64,000 nucleotides of DNA from Chitinophaga rupis (GCF_900109685.1 NZ_FOBB01000002.1:124001-188000); one strand, 5' to 3'; shown: positions 45,487 to 55,033, counted from the stretch's first letter. Translations and numbers: made by a program. Notes: a model not told the origin generated them from the sequence alone.

Positions 45487-46341
45487 CTATTTCTTCAATA
45501 TTTTGCTGCTGATCCATTTAACGTCGGATTCACTGCTAAAGAAAAAGTATTTTCCATCCGGCGATAGATTAGGGCAGTACTCGTAGGTTTTTGTATTGAT
45601 CCGTTCGCCCATATTCCGGGGAAGCTGCCATTGGCCGTTCTTTTTAAAAGCGATATACAGGTCGGCTTCTCCCAGTCCGCCGGGCCTGCCGGATGTAAAA
45701 ACCAGCCAGCTTTCATCCGGGGCGATCAGTGGGTCATGTTCGTCGGAAGCGGAGTTAATGGTGGGGCCCAGATTCACTGGTTTTTCATACTGCCCGGCTG
45801 TTTTCCTGCTCATATACAGGTCCAGGTTACCATCGCGGTAGGATGCAAAGTAGATATTGCCATTATTGGAAAGGGAAACGTAATATTCAGTGCTGTCACT
45901 ATTGATTTTATCAAGCCGTTCAGGGCTTTGACCGTTCTTAGGCAGCCTGTATATATCATAATCATCGGTGGTATCGGTTGGATCTTTCGGTCTGTTGGAG
46001 ATGAAATAAAGATCTCCCTCCTGTGAAAAGAAGGGATCAGCATTGGAGTAGCTTGTATCAAACAAAGGAGAGGGGACAGGCGCTGTCCAGGCCTCGCCGT
46101 TATATTTACTTTCAAGAATAAGATACTTCCTGTTGTGCGATCTTGAAAAGTAAAAAGTTTTATTGTCCGGTGAAAAGGCTGCATTGAAATCAAGCGTGTC
46201 AATGGAAACAATACCCGGTAAGAACACCTGCGCGATGGTGTCTGGTTCGGGAACGGGATAAAAGGCGGAGGTGGGTCCGTTATTAAAGCAGGATAAAATG
46301 CAGCAGCAGGCAGATGCAAGTAAAAAGTAAATTCTTGTCAT
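45487..46341 (-). CDS. Lipoprotein with WD40-like (PD40/TolB-type) propeller
   Basis: A 284-residue lipoprotein; ATG 46341 is chosen because it gives a clean lipoprotein signal (LSC, Cys18), while the upstream codons add a charged stretch. The mature part is a beta-propeller of PD40 repeats, such as NAAFSPDNKTFYFSRS, DPFFSQEGDLYFISNRP and NLSPDGKYFFFSSES. The blade motif DYDIYR and DLY are typical. Such proteins usually act as periplasmic sensors or scaffolds, with no enzymatic residues visible. No partner gene is adjacent. Confidence 0.8.
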   Translation of the reverse strand: MTRIYFLLASACCCILSCFNNGPTSAFYPVPEPDTIAQVFLPGIVSIDTLDFNAAFSPDNKTFYFSRSHNRKYLILESKYNGEAWTAPVPSPLFDTSYSNADPFFSQEGDLYFISNRPKDPTDTTDDYDIYRLPKNGQSPERLDKINSDSTEYYVSLSNNGNIYFASYRDGNLDLYMSRKTAGQYEKPVNLGPTINSASDEHDPLIAPDESWLVFTSGRPGGLGEADLYIAFKKNGQWQLPRNMGERINTKTYEYCPNLSPDGKYFFFSSESDVKWISSKILKK

Positions 46342-46543
46342 AACGGTTTTTTCTCGTACATAATATAGGTGTTCACTGTCTTTACGCGGCAATGTTATGG
46401 TAACATGGTTGCGGTAAAACTACACAAGGTAAGTGCCTGATGATGATTGCTGCAGCATCTGAAACGGAGGTTAAGCCGTATGCTAAAGATCCCCTGGCGG
46501 GGATTGTTAACGAAAGATAATAAACAGTATAGCTTTGTCAAAA

Positions 46544-46666
46544 TTTATTTAAAGCGGGCGGGGAAATGGTTACGTAAAAATAACGCATGATATTAATGCC
46601 TTAGTTACATATTATTTAATTTTTAAGCAGCCGGAATGTTAATAAATTCCGGCTGCTTATTTTTTT
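46544..46666 (+). ncRNA. Candidate small RNA or attenuated leader
   Basis: The span runs from about seven bases after the TAGCTTTG promoter element to the end of the T run behind the hairpin at 46625-46658. No gene upstream on the plus strand would need that terminator. The transcript would be about 120 bases. It may be an independent RNA or the attenuator of the lipoprotein gene that starts 70 bases later. Confidence 0.3.
46625..46658 (+). terminator. Strong terminator with no plus-strand gene upstream
   Basis: A perfect 13-bp stem AAGCAGCCGGAAT/ATTCCGGCTGCTT with an 8-base loop, followed by ATTTTTTTG. Only the plus-strand side has a T run. Confidence 0.8.
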
Positions 46667-46735
46667 GTAATAAAGAAATTATCCTAAGTTTAGGAATTGT
46701 TAAACCCAAATCTTAACGCCCTAAACATCCCAGCT

Positions 46736-47698
46736 ATGAGATCAAAATTGTTTTTGTTGGCCTGTGTCCTGGTCACTATTTTTTCCTGTAAAAAGAGTAA
46801 CGAAAGTACCCCCGTAACACCTCCGCCTGTGTCCAATAGTTCCACTACGGAAGTGCAGCTTAAGCTGGGAGGTGACTTCAGTATTACCGAATCCCCCTTG
46901 GGCAGAAGATCAAAGAACGCAGATCAGCATGCCAGAACGTTAAATGACAGTACTATTTACGCCGTGGAAGTAAGACAGGGTAATAACACCGTGTACAGGG
47001 GTGTGTTTAACAGTCCTGACTCGATCTTTGTCCAGGTACCTGCGAGCAGACCGGTATCTATAGGCGTTACCGTTATCAGAAGAGGATCCGGCGCCGGATT
47101 GTATTACAGCTGGGACGACAATGGCCGCCAGTATTTCCCGGATCCCATCAGGGCTTCGCTGCTTAACAGGATGGAGCCTGCTAATGCGGATGACGGTACA
47201 GGTACGTTGGCCTACATACCTGTGTTTGACCCGGCAGATACCACTACCTTTACCCAGACGCAGATCTCGGAAGTGGATGCCTACAGTGGAAGCGTGACCT
47301 TATCCAGTGCAGGAATGCCGCCCGTAATAACGATCCCGGTGAAAAGGCTGACGTTTGGTTTCAGGTACAATGTATCCGGCTTCACCAGTGGAAGGCTGAT
47401 CGCCGATTTTAATGGTATGATGCCTGCTAAATACCTGACGCCCTCAGATGCTGCTTCTACGAATTACATCTATACTGCTGCCGATTTCTATTGGGTTGAT
47501 ACCATATTGGAGTATGCCGTGGACATGACCCTGAAATGGGAAAAACCAAATGCTAGTGTAGTGGTACTGGGAACAACGAAACTGAATTTAAAACGCAATG
47601 TGCTCATAAATGTTAATGTAACGATCCCCGCAGATGGTGCGGCGGTATCCATTCCGCTGGATAACAGCTGGATATCGACTGAAGATGTGAACTTATAA
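46736..47698 (+). CDS. Lipoprotein of unknown function
   Basis: A 320-residue lipoprotein with lipobox IFSC (Cys18), then a Ser/Thr/Pro-rich linker (ESTPVTPPPVSNSS). ATG 46736 is chosen because it starts the lipoprotein signal. The mature region is rich in beta strands and appears to have two Ig-like or fimbrial-like segments (STTEVQLKLGGDFSIT, TIYAVEVRQGNNTVYRGVF; later VITIPVKRLTFGFRYNV). It resembles fimbrillin-type or surface-exposed proteins of this phylum, but I do not assign a family. A terminator follows directly. Confidence 0.8.
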   Translation: MRSKLFLLACVLVTIFSCKKSNESTPVTPPPVSNSSTTEVQLKLGGDFSITESPLGRRSKNADQHARTLNDSTIYAVEVRQGNNTVYRGVFNSPDSIFVQVPASRPVSIGVTVIRRGSGAGLYYSWDDNGRQYFPDPIRASLLNRMEPANADDGTGTLAYIPVFDPADTTTFTQTQISEVDAYSGSVTLSSAGMPPVITIPVKRLTFGFRYNVSGFTSGRLIADFNGMMPAKYLTPSDAASTNYIYTAADFYWVDTILEYAVDMTLKWEKPNASVVVLGTTKLNLKRNVLINVNVTIPADGAAVSIPLDNSWISTEDVNL

Positions 47699-47716
47699 CA
47701 ATTATTTGCTGATAAA

Positions 47717-47741
47717 AAAGAGCCGGATATTCCGGCTCTTT
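47717..47741. terminator. Hairpin terminator
   Basis: A perfect 11-bp stem AAAGAGCCGGA/TCCGGCTCTTT with a 3-base loop, 18 bases after the lipoprotein stop and 20 before the end of the convergent PepSY-like gene. Confidence 0.85.
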
Positions 47742-47761
47742 AAGTATTACCTCTCTATATC

Positions 47762-48223
47762 CTATGCCGGCTTATTAAAAGCATACCTGGTATATACTAT
47801 ACCACCCTGGGCATCGGCTCTCACTACGTACCATTTCTTATCATCGCTGATTGTCAGCTCATACAGTACGCCGTTTGCATTGGTTAGCTCCACCACACCC
47901 ACAATTTGTTTGTCTTTATACTTTTTCTTCACTGCCATCAGCGGTTTTAAAGGCAGATCGTTTTCCCGTATGTATTTTAATGAATAAACAATTGTGCCCT
48001 CTTTGCTGTAGCATATTTTACACTGGGTTTCATTCAGGGTAAAGGAAACTACCTGGTATTCATGGTCTTCTGTCCATCTTACATACCGGGCATCCGGGAA
48101 GGTGTGGTTAAATGCCCGGATCAGCTCCTCGCTGGCTGCTGCTGTTGCCTGGGAGAGCGAAAAGATAGCTAGTGCTGCTACCAGGAGCAGCTTCTTTGAC
48201 TGATTAAAAAAGTTCGGTTTCAT
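47762..48223 (-). CDS. Secreted PepSY-like protein
   Basis: A 153-residue protein with a signal peptide (ending SQATA). The mature part resembles the PepSY-like (beta-lactamase-inhibitor-like) family of Bacteroidota: EELIRAFNHTFPDARYVRWTEDHEYQVVSF is a typical first repeat (FPxAxxVxW), and a second, looser repeat follows (LPLKPLMAVKKKYKDKQIVGVVEL). The role of these proteins is unknown; they bind the cell envelope or inhibit proteases in some cases. It is divergent from the ECF sigma gene. Confidence 0.75.
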   Translation of the reverse strand: MKPNFFNQSKKLLLVAALAIFSLSQATAAASEELIRAFNHTFPDARYVRWTEDHEYQVVSFTLNETQCKICYSKEGTIVYSLKYIRENDLPLKPLMAVKKKYKDKQIVGVVELTNANGVLYELTISDDKKWYVVRADAQGGIVYTRYAFNKPA

Positions 48224-48401
48224 GTTTGGCGGTTTAATTTGTGATTTATGATGTAAAAGTAGGACGGTGGGGATACTTAAAATTGTACAAAACGGAACAG
48301 CGGCAGGAAAAGTAAAAGTATTTGTGAGATAGAACGGCTGGCCGCAGCGCTAGGAATTTCCACATTTATTTATTTAAATTGCTGCGGTAAATGGCCACGT
48401 T

Positions 48402-48956
48402 TTGAATACTATAGCTGCTTTGAAACAAGGTAACCTATTGGTTTTTAATGAAGTATATTATGCCTGGCACAAAAGGGTGTACTATTTTATTCTCCAAAAA
48501 ACCAGGTCATCTTTCATTGCAGAAGAGGTAACACAGCTCACATTCATCAAATGCTGGAACTACCGGGAAAATCTCACCGAAGACCTCAATATACAGTTAC
48601 AGCTGTTCCGCATTGCCCGCACCACCCTGATCGACTTTCTCCGCAAGGAAACTATTTACAAGGAAAAAGTGATTCACGTAATAGATAAATATACCCTGCC
48701 GGTAGATGACCTCTGGGGAAAGCTGGCGGAAAAAGAGCTACAGGTAAAGCTGGCGAATGCATTGAAAGAAATGCCGCCGATGCGCCGTAAGGTATTTGAA
48801 ATGAGCCGTTTTAAAGGCATGAGCTACCAGCAGATCGCACACGAGCTTTCCCTGTCATCCAGAACGGTGGAAACACATATTTTTCAGGCCATCAAACAGA
48901 TAAAACATTATCTGGGCTTTATAATCTCTCTCCTGGCCTGGCTTTGCCGGTTTTAA
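48402..48956 (+). CDS. ECF-type RNA polymerase sigma factor (PUL 3)
   Basis: A 184-residue sigma-70 of the Bacteroidota FecI-like ECF group. Region 2 is VYYFILQKTRSSFIAEEVTQLTFIKCW and region 4 is MPPMRRKVFEMSRFKGMSYQQIAHELSLSSRTVETHI. The only usable start in frame is TTG 48402. An ATG at 48391 is one base out of frame, and one extra T in the TTTT run at 48400-48403 would give MATFLNTIAAL. It is followed by a FecR gene and the third SusC/SusD pair, so it probably drives that locus on an extracellular glycan signal. Confidence 0.9.
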   Translation: MNTIAALKQGNLLVFNEVYYAWHKRVYYFILQKTRSSFIAEEVTQLTFIKCWNYRENLTEDLNIQLQLFRIARTTLIDFLRKETIYKEKVIHVIDKYTLPVDDLWGKLAEKELQVKLANALKEMPPMRRKVFEMSRFKGMSYQQIAHELSLSSRTVETHIFQAIKQIKHYLGFIISLLAWLCRF

Positions 48957-49025
48957 AATATTTTTTGGATCAGACTACGTAGTTCGCGCTTTACAAACGT
49001 ATTACTTATCTATCAGCCGTATATT

Positions 49026-50075
49026 ATGATCAATGATGAATTACTGAAACGGTTCTTCAGCAATCAATGCACACCGGAAGAAGCCCGCAGGGTAGCCAGC
49101 TATCTGCAGGAGCATCCGGATATGCTGGAGCAATACCTGCCGGAAGAGGAATTCCTGCAATTACAGGAAGACGGCCACTTCCCGGAGATCGTTTCCCAGC
49201 TGTGGCTGAAAAATATTCATCAACAAACGGCGCCGGCTAATAACCGGAATAAATGGATTAAACGCCTGGCTATTGCTGCGGTAACCGCCGGCGTATTGAT
49301 TGGCGGAACAATGTTACTGCTCAATCGTGACCATCAGCAACCGGCGACCGGTAACCCGGATATGGCAATAACAATTCCTGCTGAACAGCAGCAGCTCACC
49401 ACCAACACCAGCCAAAAAGCCATGGCCATTGTATTGCCGGATGGTTCTGTAGTACGGCTGCTGCCGGCAGCCACCATGATCTATAACAAGCAATTCAGGG
49501 ATAACAGGAGCATTTACCTGACAGGAGAAGCCGATTTTACTGTAGCTGCCGATAAATTACATCCCTTCATAGTGTATAGCGGCGAGCTCTATACGACCGC
49601 ACTGGGCACCTTTTTTCGTGTGAAAGCCATTCCGGGGGAAGATATGATCACGGTACGGCTAAACAACGGGAAAGTGCTGGTACAGGGATCTGTCAATAAA
49701 AAGAAAGTCATTAACGATGTAGTGCTTACACCGGGTAAAGAGCTTAGATACTACCGCAAAACGGGAAAAGCTCTGGTGTCTGATTTCAATACCAGGGGTG
49801 CGGATGTATTAGTAAAAGCGGGCAATAACAGTACAGGTTATACGAAACCGGACTGGTACAAATTCAGTAATCAACCAATGTCACAGGTATTGGATCAGCT
49901 GAGTAATTACTATGGAATAGCCATCTATTATTATCCTTCAGACGTGACGGAGATCTATTTCGATGGCAAATTTGAAAAAACAGACTCGCTGGAGAAGATC
50001 CTGACTGATCTAACACTGCCTAATAATCTGAAGCTGATCCGGAACGATAGCGGATTTATAATTAAGAGGAAATAA
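49026..50075 (+). CDS. FecR-type anti-sigma factor with DUF4974 domain
   Basis: A 349-residue inner-membrane regulator. A cytosolic N-terminal part (about 1-75; FFSNQCTPEEARRVASYL) binds the sigma factor; one membrane helix follows (WIKRLAIAAVTAGVLIGGTMLLL); the FecR core is MAIVLPDGSVVRLLPAATMIYNKQF with GTFFRVKA; and a C-terminal DUF4974/STN-like domain ends the protein (QPMSQVLDQLSNYYGIAIYYY). It releases the sigma factor when it receives a signal from the outer-membrane receptor. It sits between its sigma factor and the SusC gene. Confidence 0.95.
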   Translation: MINDELLKRFFSNQCTPEEARRVASYLQEHPDMLEQYLPEEEFLQLQEDGHFPEIVSQLWLKNIHQQTAPANNRNKWIKRLAIAAVTAGVLIGGTMLLLNRDHQQPATGNPDMAITIPAEQQQLTTNTSQKAMAIVLPDGSVVRLLPAATMIYNKQFRDNRSIYLTGEADFTVAADKLHPFIVYSGELYTTALGTFFRVKAIPGEDMITVRLNNGKVLVQGSVNKKKVINDVVLTPGKELRYYRKTGKALVSDFNTRGADVLVKAGNNSTGYTKPDWYKFSNQPMSQVLDQLSNYYGIAIYYYPSDVTEIYFDGKFEKTDSLEKILTDLTLPNNLKLIRNDSGFIIKRK

Positions 50076-50131
50076 TTCACCAATATAGTTCTATACCACA
50101 AACGGGCGCCTTTAGCGCTCCGGGGCTTGCT

Positions 50132-53100
50132 ATGCCTTACACTTTAAAACACGTTCCAGTTATGAAGATGTTCTATCGACCAAAATGGGGGCTTTTCCTG
50201 ATACTTGTCATGTTGATATCAGGCATTTCGATGTCCACCCGGGCACAGGGCCGCATGCAGGTGACCGGCACCGTGCGCACAGATCAGGGTGACCTGCTCC
50301 CTAATGCCTCTGTAGTGGCGCTCAATGAAAAAACAAAGTACACCGCCGGTGTAGTAACTGACAGTAATGGCGTATTCCGTTTCTCCGGATTACCCCCGGA
50401 AGGGCAATACTCCATCAGCGTTTCTTACGTGGGTTTTGAAACCCAGCGGCTGAACAATGTATCCCTGAGATCAGGCGCCACACTTACCTTTTCTGTACGC
50501 CTCGTTAAAACGGTATCGGCCCTGAACGACATTGTTGTTATCGGTTATGGTACTGCCAGAAAGAAAGATGTGGTAGGCGCCTTCAACGTAGTAACGGTGA
50601 AAGAAGCCGGTGCGGTAAATGCCACCAATCCCTCGCAGCTGCTCATTGGTAAAGCTGCCGGTGTACAGGTGCTGCAAAGCAGCGGCAGCGCCGGCGCAGA
50701 TGCGCAGATCATTATCAGGGGTACCGGTAGCTTCACCGATATTAATCCCCTGTATGTAGTGGATGGTATCCAGGGCACCAAAAACCTTTTTAATACGCTC
50801 AATCCACAGGATATAGAAAGTATCACCATCCTGAAAGATGCAGCTTCCACCGCTATCTATGGCTCCGCAGCCGCCAATGGCGTGGTGATCATCACCACCA
50901 AAAAAGGAAAGACCGGTCCGCCCCGCGTTAGCTTTACCTCTCAATGGGGTTTCGCAAAAGCCTGGAAACAATTGCACCTGCTGAATGCAGCACAGTATGT
51001 GGACGCGCTGAAAGATCTTGCCGCTACCAAGAATACAGTGCTGCCGGCAAAATTCAGCACCCCGGCAGTTTTACAGGACAGTACCGACTGGCAGAATGCC
51101 ATTTTCCGTACTGCCCTGGTATCTGAAAATGACCTGAACATCAGCGGCGGTGGCGAAAGAGTGAACTATAGTGTATCTGCCACCTATATCAATCAGCAGG
51201 CGATCTTAAACAATGCTACCAATAAGCGGTTCCAGGCACGTATAGGCCTCGAAGAAACGCTGGGCCGGTTCCGCTTTACGCAAAACGTTATCGTGCGGCA
51301 ATATGTAGGCAAAGGCTATAATGCCAATATCCTTAATGCCATACAATACGCCCCCTATAAGCCTATCCTGGACCCATCTATCCAGGGCGGATATTCTATC
51401 CTTTCCAACATCGATGATTTCAGCAATGCCGTGAATCCGATACAGGAGCTTGCCATGAGAAGTCAAACCAGCAAATCACTGGCTTTCTTCCCGCAGCTAT
51501 CAGGTGAAGTACGGATCATCGATGGATTAAAATTCCGTTCACAGTTCGCAGCAGAGGTGAACTCCAGCCGGAGTAACAGCTATCAGCAACAATATCAGTC
51601 GTCCAATTTCCTGAACCAGGCCCGCCAGTCGACGTTGAATTTTACAGAGAACTCGTACTACATGCTGGAAAATTATCTGTCGTACGAGAAGCTGCTGGGC
51701 AATCACCAGCTCTCTTTGATCGCAGGGCAAAGCTATATTGATCCGGGGATCACGAACGGCTCTACTATCCGGGGTACCGGGCAACCCAATGATAACATCC
51801 CCAATGTGGGGGTAGCATCTTCCCAATCTGTTACCAATAGCTATTCCAACTATGCACGCCCTTCTGTGATCTCCTATTACGGCCGCTTGAATTATACTTA
51901 CGATGATAAATATATCCTGACCACCAGTTACCGGAGGGATGGCGCTTCCAACTTTGGATCTAACTACCGTTATGGTAATTTCGCTGCCGTAGGTTTATCC
52001 TGGCGCTTTTCAGAAGAAGCATTTATGAAGAACGCATTGCCGGTACTGTCAAATGGTAAGCTGAGCGCCAGCTGGGGACAAACGGGCAACAACAATATTC
52101 CCAACTTCCTGAATACCGCAAAAACATACCAGGGTACGCCCGGCGGCGCACTGGTGTACTCCCTGGGTAGTACGGAAACATTTGTATCCGGTACCACGCT
52201 AACCACCTTAAGCAACCCGGATCTGAAATGGGAACAAACCACGCAAACCGATATAGGCATTGACCTGGGATTCTTAAATAACCGCCTCACCGTGGAAGCC
52301 GATTGGTATGACCGTAAAAGTACAGGTTTGCTGGTAACCACCCTGCTGCCTGCCAGTATTGGCGTAAGCCCTACGGGTACGCAGCCACGAAAAACCGTTA
52401 ATGCAGCCAACGCCCGGAATAAAGGTTTTGAGCTAACCATTGGGTATGCGGATAAGATCAGCAACAACCTTAGCTTTAATGTAAGCGTAAACGGATCGGT
52501 TAACCACAACGAAGTATTGTCATTAGGCGATCAGTTTTCTGCGCCTATCCAGGCCGGCGCCTTTACGCCGGTACCTGCCACCACTTATACGGCTGCAGGC
52601 AATGCCATTGGCTCTTTCTACGGCTACCGGATGGATCATGTGGCCAGGGATGCTGCCGAAATAACTGCCCTTAACCAGGAAGCTGCTAAAAAAACGGGCA
52701 GGCCGGATGCAACGTACCAGGATGGTTTGCTGCCGGGCGATTTTATTTATAAAGATATTAATGGCGATGGTGTGGTTACCGCAAAGGACCAGGAAATATT
52801 AGGCAATGCCATCCCCAAATATGTTTACGGCATCAATGCCGGTATCACCTATAAGAATTTTGATCTGAACCTGGTGTTGTCAGGCATCAGCGGATCAAAG
52901 CTCCTGAATGGTTTAAAATTAAATACCAGCTTCATGTCTACCGGGCACAATGCCAGCACTGATATTCTCGACAGGTGGCGTAACCCCGGCGATGTAGCTG
53001 CTTTGCCCCGTATAGGCCAGAACGTGACCGGTAACGGTAACCTCCGCCCGTCCGACTGGTGGCTGGAAGATGGCAGCTACCTGCGTTTACGGAATATTAC

Positions 53101-53320
53101 TATTGGATACAACGCCCCGGTAGCGATGTTAAACAATGTGATCAAGGGCAGCATTAGATCGCTCCGCATTTACATAGCAGCGCAAAACTTAGTTACCATC
53201 ACAAAGTACACCGGCTACGATCCGGAAGTGGCAGGCGACTACCTGTTTGCACGCGGTATTGATCAGGGACAGGTGCCGCAACCAAGAACTTTCCTGGCAG
53301 GCATTCAATTAGGGTTTTAA
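50132..53320 (+). CDS. SusC/RagA-like TonB-dependent transporter (PUL 3)
   Basis: A 1062-residue outer-membrane transporter. Signal peptide to about STRAQG, then a carboxypeptidase-regulatory-like domain (VTGTVRTDQGDLLPNASV), the TonB-box region DIVVIGYGTA, plug (LLIGKAAGVQVLQSSGSAG, IIIRGTGSF, YVVDGIQ, IYGSAAANGVVIITTK) and a barrel ending IQLGF. There is no STN signalling domain before the first domain, although the upstream FecR implies transmembrane signalling. ATG 50162 is an alternative start, ten codons later. SusD follows 17 bases downstream. Confidence 0.95.
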   Translation: MPYTLKHVPVMKMFYRPKWGLFLILVMLISGISMSTRAQGRMQVTGTVRTDQGDLLPNASVVALNEKTKYTAGVVTDSNGVFRFSGLPPEGQYSISVSYVGFETQRLNNVSLRSGATLTFSVRLVKTVSALNDIVVIGYGTARKKDVVGAFNVVTVKEAGAVNATNPSQLLIGKAAGVQVLQSSGSAGADAQIIIRGTGSFTDINPLYVVDGIQGTKNLFNTLNPQDIESITILKDAASTAIYGSAAANGVVIITTKKGKTGPPRVSFTSQWGFAKAWKQLHLLNAAQYVDALKDLAATKNTVLPAKFSTPAVLQDSTDWQNAIFRTALVSENDLNISGGGERVNYSVSATYINQQAILNNATNKRFQARIGLEETLGRFRFTQNVIVRQYVGKGYNANILNAIQYAPYKPILDPSIQGGYSILSNIDDFSNAVNPIQELAMRSQTSKSLAFFPQLSGEVRIIDGLKFRSQFAAEVNSSRSNSYQQQYQSSNFLNQARQSTLNFTENSYYMLENYLSYEKLLGNHQLSLIAGQSYIDPGITNGSTIRGTGQPNDNIPNVGVASSQSVTNSYSNYARPSVISYYGRLNYTYDDKYILTTSYRRDGASNFGSNYRYGNFAAVGLSWRFSEEAFMKNALPVLSNGKLSASWGQTGNNNIPNFLNTAKTYQGTPGGALVYSLGSTETFVSGTTLTTLSNPDLKWEQTTQTDIGIDLGFLNNRLTVEADWYDRKSTGLLVTTLLPASIGVSPTGTQPRKTVNAANARNKGFELTIGYADKISNNLSFNVSVNGSVNHNEVLSLGDQFSAPIQAGAFTPVPATTYTAAGNAIGSFYGYRMDHVARDAAEITALNQEAAKKTGRPDATYQDGLLPGDFIYKDINGDGVVTAKDQEILGNAIPKYVYGINAGITYKNFDLNLVLSGISGSKLLNGLKLNTSFMSTGHNASTDILDRWRNPGDVAALPRIGQNVTGNGNLRPSDWWLEDGSYLRLRNITIGYNAPVAMLNNVIKGSIRSLRIYIAAQNLVTITKYTGYDPEVAGDYLFARGIDQGQVPQPRTFLAGIQLGF

Positions 53321-53337
53321 TTTTTAAACGTGATCTT

Positions 53338-54939
53338 ATGAAGAAGTATATACATCAATTACTGCTGATAGCTGCGCTGATGACCATCTCCAACGGATGT
53401 AAAAAATCGCGCCTCGATCTGGTGGACCAGAGCGCCTACGCATACGATACCTATTTCACTAACATTGCGGCGCTGAACCAGGCTACCATTGCCAGCTACG
53501 CTACACTGCTGCATCCCGGATTATGGGCCAGGGAGTATTATTACATTTTTGACCTGATGGGAAATGAAGCCAAGCGCGCCAGCTTTTTGCTGGGCGCGGA
53601 GCAGGAGCTGGGCGATTATAGTTTTGGTACGAACAATGCAGATCAGAGCGCCTTATGGAGCTCCCTTTACCGCATGATCTTCAGGACCAACCTGGTGATA
53701 GACCGGGCAGCAGCCTGGAATCCCACGGTCACGGCTGATCGTACCAAACTGAATCAATACCTGGCAGAGGTAAAGTTCCTGCGGGCATATGCGTATTTTC
53801 ATTTAGTAACCTTATGGGGAGATGTGCCCCTGTATACCGACTATCAAACCACACTTAATAACAACTATTTATCCCGCAGCCCTGCTGCCGATGTGTGGAA
53901 GCAGATAGAAAAAGACCTCACAGAAGCTGAAGCAGCCACGGAATTACCCGCCGTATATGCCGCTGCAGAATTAGGCAGGGCAACCAAAGGCGCCGTGATA
54001 GCCCTGCTGGGAAAGGTGTACCTGTACCAGAAAAAATGGGGGCCTGCACAAGCCGAATTTGAAAAGCTGATGGGCGCCCCGTATGCCTACAAGCTCGACT
54101 CCTCATTTGATAATGTTTTCAGCACTACCAATCAGAACACGCCGGAAAACATTTTCCAGATCATGAACCAGCAGTGGACCGACTGGGGTATTGGCTCGCC
54201 TTACTATATGTTTGGCAATGGCGCAGAGCAGGTGGGTAAACAAACGCATAGCGGCCGCGCAATGGAATATGGCTGGAACGATTGGAAGAACGTGTACATC
54301 AGCAATTCCGCTGTGAAAGCATTCACGTATACTAATCCCGCAACCGGCCAGCCGTACACCGATCCCCGTGCAGTATCCACCTTCTATGGCACTGCTGCTT
54401 CCGGCGGAGATACCATGTACTGCCAGCAATGCGCTACCGGTGCAAAAGCATTTCCTTTTGACGCTACCGATCCACAGGGCGATTATCGCTGGAAGAAATA
54501 TGAGTATTACAACCTCATGGAAAAATATGGCGATCCAAAAAGTCCTATCAACGGGCAGGTGATCCGCCTGGCAGATGTGATGCTGATGCTGGCCGAAGCC
54601 CATATCCAGCAAGGAAACACAGGTAATGCTCCATTAGCGCTGATAGACAGTGTGCGTTCCCGTTCTCATGCCTTTTTGTATACCACATTAGGCGATAAGG
54701 ACAATGCCATGAAAATATTGATGCGTGAACGCCAGCTGGAATTATGCGGAGAGCAATGCCGGTATTTTGACCTGCTGAGATGGGGGATCATCAAGCAAAC
54801 GATCAATGCGGAAAAAGCTGCGGAACCCGGCGCTGGCACACAACCTTTCCAGGATAAGCACCTGCTGTTCCCTATTCCCGATGTAGAGAAAAATTATAAT
54901 CCTAATGTAGCCAAAGATATCAGGAATGGCTGGAATTAA
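53338..54939 (+). CDS. SusD/RagB-like glycan-binding lipoprotein (PUL 3)
   Basis: A 533-residue lipoprotein with lipobox SNGC (Cys21). SusD features are KFLRAYAYFHLVTLWGDVPLYTDY in the TPR-like part, VIRLADVMLMLAEAHIQQGN, and the C-terminal MRERQLELCGEQCRYFDLLRWG block. It shapes the glycan-binding lid of the SusC barrel. A stem-loop lies between it and the large enzyme gene 94 bases downstream, so the three genes may be one transcript with internal processing. Confidence 0.95.
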   Translation: MKKYIHQLLLIAALMTISNGCKKSRLDLVDQSAYAYDTYFTNIAALNQATIASYATLLHPGLWAREYYYIFDLMGNEAKRASFLLGAEQELGDYSFGTNNADQSALWSSLYRMIFRTNLVIDRAAAWNPTVTADRTKLNQYLAEVKFLRAYAYFHLVTLWGDVPLYTDYQTTLNNNYLSRSPAADVWKQIEKDLTEAEAATELPAVYAAAELGRATKGAVIALLGKVYLYQKKWGPAQAEFEKLMGAPYAYKLDSSFDNVFSTTNQNTPENIFQIMNQQWTDWGIGSPYYMFGNGAEQVGKQTHSGRAMEYGWNDWKNVYISNSAVKAFTYTNPATGQPYTDPRAVSTFYGTAASGGDTMYCQQCATGAKAFPFDATDPQGDYRWKKYEYYNLMEKYGDPKSPINGQVIRLADVMLMLAEAHIQQGNTGNAPLALIDSVRSRSHAFLYTTLGDKDNAMKILMRERQLELCGEQCRYFDLLRWGIIKQTINAEKAAEPGAGTQPFQDKHLLFPIPDVEKNYNPNVAKDIRNGWN

Positions 54940-54942
54940 TAC

Positions 54943-54976
54943 CCTGGCTTACGGGCGGCCATTAACCGCCGCCAGG
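54943..54976 (+). other. Intercistronic stem-loop
   Basis: Outer stem CCTGGC/GCCAGG and inner stem GGCGG/CCGCC with a 5-base bulge and 7-base loop. There is no T run, so it is more likely an RNA-processing or stability element between SusD and the enzyme gene than a terminator. Confidence 0.35.
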
Positions 54977-55033
54977 AAATATAGTATAGTAAGATAGTCA
55001 ATTTCACGTTGTGCAAACCTTAATAATTCCACT

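Larger units (their letters stand above)
46342..46735 (+). other. Intergenic region with plus-strand transcription signals
   Basis: This 394-base gap holds no supported gene. It has a 26-codon frame (46440-46520, MMIAAASETEVKPY start), an exact TAnnTTTG element TAGCTTTG at 46530-46537 and a strong hairpin with a T run at 46625-46665. Together they define a possible short transcript ending before the 46736 gene. Confidence 0.4.
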
